From contig CAZSFD010000138.1 in NCBI GenBank assembly GCA_964606085.1, positions 1 through 8,231 on the forward strand: DNA of 8,231 bases, in the 5' to 3' direction. Of this stretch, positions 5,982 to 8,231 are shown in pieces; the stretch's first letter is position 1, and every line of letters starts with the position of its first letter. Below the pieces are notes generated by a model. The model worked only from the letters and a program-made list of their open reading frames with translations, did no database searches and was not told the origin of the DNA. Made by a program: the position numbers and the translations under genes. The stretch comes from CAIQJJ01 sp964606085 (GTDB lineage: Bacteria > Chloroflexota > Anaerolineae > Anaerolineales > UBA4823).

Positions 5982-6173
5982 CTGACAGGCTTGGGCCAAT
6001 ACCAGGTGCGTTGCACCTTCTGCCCCGTTCGCCCGGGCGCTGCGGCACGGCCCGAAGGTACTTTTTCTTCGGAAGAGCGCATCAAATTCTTCCTGGCGCA
6101 AGGCGACATCCCCGAACTGGGGCTGGCGGTTTATGCCCTGGTGCTGTGGCGCATCCGTCAGGTGGATGTGTGA
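5982..6173 (+). pseudogene. Doubtful 64-codon open frame, possible gene remnant
   Basis: The gap 5930-6309 holds no convincing gene. On the + strand, a frame runs from just after a TAG at 5979 to a TGA at 6171-6173. The first usable starts are TTG 5991 or GTG 6006. Its second half (about 35 codons, including EERIKFFLAQGDIPELGLAVYALVLW) has plausible codon use and an amphipathic-to-hydrophobic pattern, like the C-terminal tail of a lost protein. The first half crosses two hairpins and looks non-coding. It has no ribosome binding site, no recognisable family and faces against its neighbours. It may be chance. Confidence 0.2.
6004..6018. repeat. Small palindromic hairpin
   Basis: AGGTGC (6004-6009) and GCACCT (6013-6018) form a perfect 6-bp stem with a GTT loop in the gene-poor region. 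A second weak hairpin (CCGAAG 6052-6057 with CTTCGG 6067-6072) lies 35 bases further on. These may be interspersed palindromes and are not placed to end any known transcript efficiently. Confidence 0.35.
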
Positions 6174-6238
6174 GAATATCCTCTGATAAGCCTTTGTGAC
6201 ACAGGTGCGACTGCCGTGGTGTTTTACTCGACCTGGCT

Positions 6239-6276
6239 GCCACCACTGAAGGCGATTCGTCATCGCCCGGTGTGGC
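6239..6276. other. Hairpin downstream of the PHP gene
   Basis: GGCGAT (6251-6256) pairs with ATCGCC (6262-6267) around a 5-base loop, and GCCAC (6239-6243) with GTGGC (6272-6276) can add an outer stem across an internal loop. It lies 34-71 bases past the PHP stop on the - strand. No U-tract follows, so it could at most pause or protect the 3' end of the transcript. Confidence 0.3.
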
Positions 6277-6309
6277 CTGAACATGGCCGACCATCCGTTT
6301 TGCTCGTTG

Positions 6310-7050
6310 CTACCCCCTGACTTCTAGCCCCCTGCCCTGCTCCCTGGCCAACGCTTTTCTGATTTCAGCAATCGTCGGTGCTTCGAGTGTAAACCGGTTG
6401 ACCCCCAAAAATTCTTCCAGGCGATGTACATCGCCGCTGCGGATAAGCGGATAGCCTTTCAGTTGGCGATAGCGTTGTGGGGCTTCATCCACCTGCAAAT
6501 GGCGCGAGATTTCGAGCGCTGCCACCGGCCATGCGGGGCTGATCAGGCCCAGGTTGGCGAACAGGCCAAAGGCTTTGCGATCCACATGCGCGGGAATGAC
6601 CAGGCCGCCCAGCGTGGTGACTTTATCATAAACATCATCAATCGAAAGTTTGGTAGATGTGAGCAAAAGCTGGTTTTCGCGGCGGATAAATTCCCCTTCG
6701 TAATCCACCACAAATTGCTCGCCAAAGAGTTCGATATTATTTTCGAGCGGCGGCAATGCCCGATCTACTTCGGTTTGCCACGCCTGCGCCTGATCGAGCG
6801 TGTCGAACAGGCACAACACATGCACTTCTTCCACCGTCTGCACTTCCATGCCGGGCAGCACGACCAGGCCAGTATCTTTGGCGGCCTGCTGCACCGCAGC
6901 GATGTTAGCGGTGGCGTTGTGATCGGTGATGGCAATCAGGCCGATGCCGCGCTCCAGGGCCTCCTGTACGATCAGCGGGGGGATCATCTCCACCTCGGCG
7001 CAGGGCGAAAGGACGGTGTGTACGTGCAGTTCGGCGCGAAATAGCTTCAT
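6310..7050 (-). CDS. PHP-domain metal-dependent phosphoesterase
   Basis: This 246-aa protein is a PHP (polymerase and histidinol phosphatase) domain, a family of metal-dependent phosphoesterases that includes the TrpH/YciV nucleases and histidinol phosphatase. The metal ligands are all visible: HVH (9-11), ITDHN with Asp43-His44, GMEV with Glu69, His77 in EEVHVL, His155 in IPAHVDR, and Asp207/His209 in SGDVHR. The site therefore looks active. A roughly 60-residue insert (about 83-140) separates the early and late motifs. It is read after the DRTGG and CBS-HATPase genes on the same strand, a set often seen beside electron-bifurcating [FeFe]-hydrogenase genes. Its role there, perhaps nucleotide or cofactor turnover, is not established. 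The ATG has no clear ribosome binding site, and the 75-base gap before it is filled by an inverted repeat. The substrate is unknown. Confidence 0.88.
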   Translation of the reverse strand: MKLFRAELHVHTVLSPCAEVEMIPPLIVQEALERGIGLIAITDHNATANIAAVQQAAKDTGLVVLPGMEVQTVEEVHVLCLFDTLDQAQAWQTEVDRALPPLENNIELFGEQFVVDYEGEFIRRENQLLLTSTKLSIDDVYDKVTTLGGLVIPAHVDRKAFGLFANLGLISPAWPVAALEISRHLQVDEAPQRYRQLKGYPLIRSGDVHRLEEFLGVNRFTLEAPTIAEIRKALAREQGRGLEVRG

Positions 7051-7057
7051 GTTGCCG

Positions 7058-7132
7058 GTTGAAGGTTAGCAGGTTGAAGGTTGTGAGCAAAACTTTCAAC
7101 CTGCAACCTGCTAACCTTCCAACTTTCAACCC
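7058..7132. repeat. AGGTTGA-type inverted repeat between DRTGG and PHP genes
   Basis: GAAGGTTAGCAGGTTG (7061-7076) is repeated exactly in reverse complement at 7104-7119, a 16-bp stem. Outer sequence GGTTGAAG (7058-7065) also matches the complement of CTTTCAACC (7124-7132), and inner AGGTTGAAGGTT (7071-7082) matches the complement of 7091-7102 at 11 of 12 bases. The units are variants of AGGTTGA, so several alternative folds are possible. The DRTGG stop codon (7126-7128) lies inside the repeat. The repeat likely shapes mRNA structure between the two genes. Confidence 0.75.
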
Positions 7133-7470
7133 TGTCGCACTCCCATCTCCCACAACTTTCCCACCACTTCAAACGTGGGCATGGCCGTAGAAAGCAGGGT
7201 GACTTCTTGTTCGTTGGCTTTTTCGATCACCTCGGGATTGGGCTGCGCCCCCTCGGTGATGATGATGGCGCTGGCATCCAGCAGGGCGGCCACGGCGACG
7301 ATGTTCATGTGCGCCTGCAAAGTGACCCACACGCTCTCGCTTTTCGCTCCCGCCATCACGCAACTGAGCAGGTCGGAGGCGTAACCGCTGGATACGGAAA
7401 TGGTCGCGAAGTTTTTAGGCGTTGTCAGCACGTTTAGGTTTAGATGATCGATCAGGGCTTGCAGGTTCAT
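7126..7470 (-). CDS. DRTGG-domain protein
   Basis: The 114-aa product is a stand-alone DRTGG domain, a small ligand-binding-like fold also found in phosphotransacetylase and CBS proteins. The hallmark run is visible: NVLT (15-18), SSGYASDLLSCVMA (29-42), VWVTLQAHMNIVAVAALLDASAIIIT (50-75) and LLSTAMPTFEVVGKLWEMGV near the end. The family-naming DRTGG motif itself is not literal here; the equivalent spot reads SVSSGYAS. No catalytic role is known for the domain, and binding of a nucleotide or regulation of a partner is presumed. A longer frame with a TTG start at 7509 exists, but ATG 7470 was chosen because AAGGA stands eight bases before it and the family begins there. It lies 54 bases after the CBS-HATPase gene and 75 bases before the PHP gene. 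The last codons run into the inverted repeat. Confidence 0.88.
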   Translation of the reverse strand: MNLQALIDHLNLNVLTTPKNFATISVSSGYASDLLSCVMAGAKSESVWVTLQAHMNIVAVAALLDASAIIITEGAQPNPEVIEKANEQEVTLLSTAMPTFEVVGKLWEMGVRQG

Positions 7471-7478
7471 CAGGTAAT

Positions 7479-7483
7479 TCCTT
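7479..7483 (-). promoter_or_regulatory. Ribosome binding site deciding the DRTGG start
   Basis: AAGGA on the - strand stands eight bases before ATG 7470. It supports that start over the in-frame TTG at 7509, which has no comparable site. Confidence 0.65.
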
Positions 7484-7524
7484 AAATAATTAGGTTTCGA
7501 CAGGCTCAACCGGCGAGGGGGTGT

Positions 7525-8231
7525 TTATGTCGTTTTTCCTTTTTGGAAGCTATCGGCATCTTGCAGGAAGATTTCCATCTCCAGGCGGGTGCCGCCGGTG
7601 GGCGTGGAATCAATCGCCAGGCGGTCTACGCAGCGCTGCATGTTGGGCAGGCCCATACCCGCGCCAAAGCCCATCTCGCGCACTTCCTCGGTGGCGGTGG
7701 AAAAGCCCGGGCGCAGGGCCGCCTGCACATCGGGGATGCCGGGGCCGTCGTCGGTGGTGCGGATGAGGATGCGGTAGGGTTCGATCTGCACACGCAGGAT
7801 GCCGCCATTGGTGGTGTGGATGATCAGGTTCATCTCGGCTTCGTAGATGGCGATGCCGCAGCGCCGCGCCAGTTGCGGGCTGGCCCCCAGGCGGATCAGC
7901 GCCCGTTTGATCTTCGACGAGGCGTTGCCGCCGCTGAAAAAATCTCCCTGCTTGATGTCGTAGCGCAAAATCAGGCTGGTGCGGTCAGAGATGATGTCTT
8001 CAAACAGGTGGCTGGCGCGGTAACGGCGCAATTCCTCTTGCTGAATGTCGTTCTGCAAATTTTCGAGCACGCCGCGAGTGATGTCGCCTTTGGTCAACAT
8101 GCCGATCAGCTTGCCCTCGGCATCTACCACCGGCAGCCGCCCCACCTTTGATTTGGAGAAGCGCTCCAGGGCCACCACCACGGCTTCATGCTCTTGCACG
8201 GTGATGACGAAGGGCGACATATACTTTTCCA
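7525..8231 (-). CDS. CBS-domain protein with HATPase (anti-sigma/serine kinase-like) domain, 5' end cut by window
   Basis: The visible 235 codons end at TAA (7525-7527), and the frame stays open to the right edge. Numbering from the first in-window Met (8220), residues 1-50 are one CBS motif (YMSPFVITVQEHEAV, then VGRLPVVDAEGKLIGMLTKGDI). CBS motifs work in pairs and this looks like the second, so the first probably lies beyond the edge. Residues about 65-115 form a helical linker. Residues about 118-218 are a GHKL/HATPase domain of the RsbW/SpoIIAB type: N box with Glu127 and Asn131 (YEAEMNLIIH), G1 box DDGPGI (157-162), G2 box GFGAGMGLPN (184-193). It should bind ATP. No phospho-accepting His or kinase dimerisation helix is visible, so a histidine kinase is unlikely. 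A CBS part sensing adenine nucleotides and a kinase or switch part fits control of energy metabolism, but that is inference. It is first in the visible DRTGG-PHP gene set. Confidence 0.88.
   Translation of the reverse strand, partial: EKYMSPFVITVQEHEAVVVALERFSKSKVGRLPVVDAEGKLIGMLTKGDITRGVLENLQNDIQQEELRRYRASHLFEDIISDRTSLILRYDIKQGDFFSGGNASSKIKRALIRLGASPQLARRCGIAIYEAEMNLIIHTTNGGILRVQIEPYRILIRTTDDGPGIPDVQAALRPGFSTATEEVREMGFGAGMGLPNMQRCVDRLAIDSTPTGGTRLEMEIFLQDADSFQKGKTT

Noticed and set aside
5961..6284. 107-codon frame on the - strand in the gene-poor region
   Set aside because: The product is rich in Arg, His and Gln with no fold-like pattern, has no ribosome binding site and covers hairpins; it looks like a chance frame.
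7471..7509. TTG start at 7509 for the DRTGG gene
   Set aside because: It adds 13 residues before the family's usual beginning, and the downstream ATG has an AAGGA site at good spacing.

Overview
The window carries nine convincing protein-coding genes. One lies on the + strand at the left edge. The other eight lie on the - strand and are read from right to left. No rRNA, tRNA, CRISPR array or insertion sequence was found. Moderately high GC, a lipoprotein with a Thr/Pro/Ala-rich linker followed by a pappalysin-like galactose-binding domain, a DUF7662-HTH fusion and a DRTGG/PHP/HATPase gene set together suggest an anaerobic or facultative member of the Chloroflexota (Anaerolineae-like). This assignment is inference from gene style and not a marker-gene result.

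Left part (1-3351). A surface lipoprotein (59-1633, +) converges with a tyrosine-recombinase-like gene (1763-2662, -), and a strong bidirectional hairpin terminator (1732-1759) separates them. The recombinase has the normal two-domain layout but has lost nearly all of its catalytic residues, including the tyrosine. It is better read as a DNA-binding protein derived from a recombinase. Upstream of it lies a GNAT acetyltransferase (2741-3187, -). Both genes have near-consensus TTGACA-N17 promoters on the - strand. The GNAT promoter has a perfect 9-bp inverted repeat over its -10 box, which looks like an operator.

Middle part (3352-5929, -). Four tightly spaced genes form a probable operon in the order alpha/beta hydrolase, FocA-like formate/nitrite channel, unknown 132-aa protein, DUF7662-XRE regulator. 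The intergenic gaps are 20, 11 and 6 bp. The channel keeps the Lys/His/Asn triad of formate channels. A possible promoter lies so close to the hydrolase start that the transcript would be almost leaderless.

Right part (5930-8231, -). A gene-poor stretch of 380 bp (5930-6309) holds only small hairpins and a doubtful 64-codon open frame. Beyond it comes a three-gene set: a CBS-HATPase protein (cut by the right edge), a DRTGG-domain protein and a PHP-domain phosphoesterase. From general knowledge of gene neighbourhoods, this trio often accompanies NADH-dependent electron-bifurcating [FeFe]-hydrogenase genes, so such genes are expected just beyond position 8231. With the formate channel nearby, the region points to fermentative hydrogen and formate metabolism. 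A long AGGTTGA-type inverted repeat sits between the DRTGG and PHP genes and covers the DRTGG stop codon.
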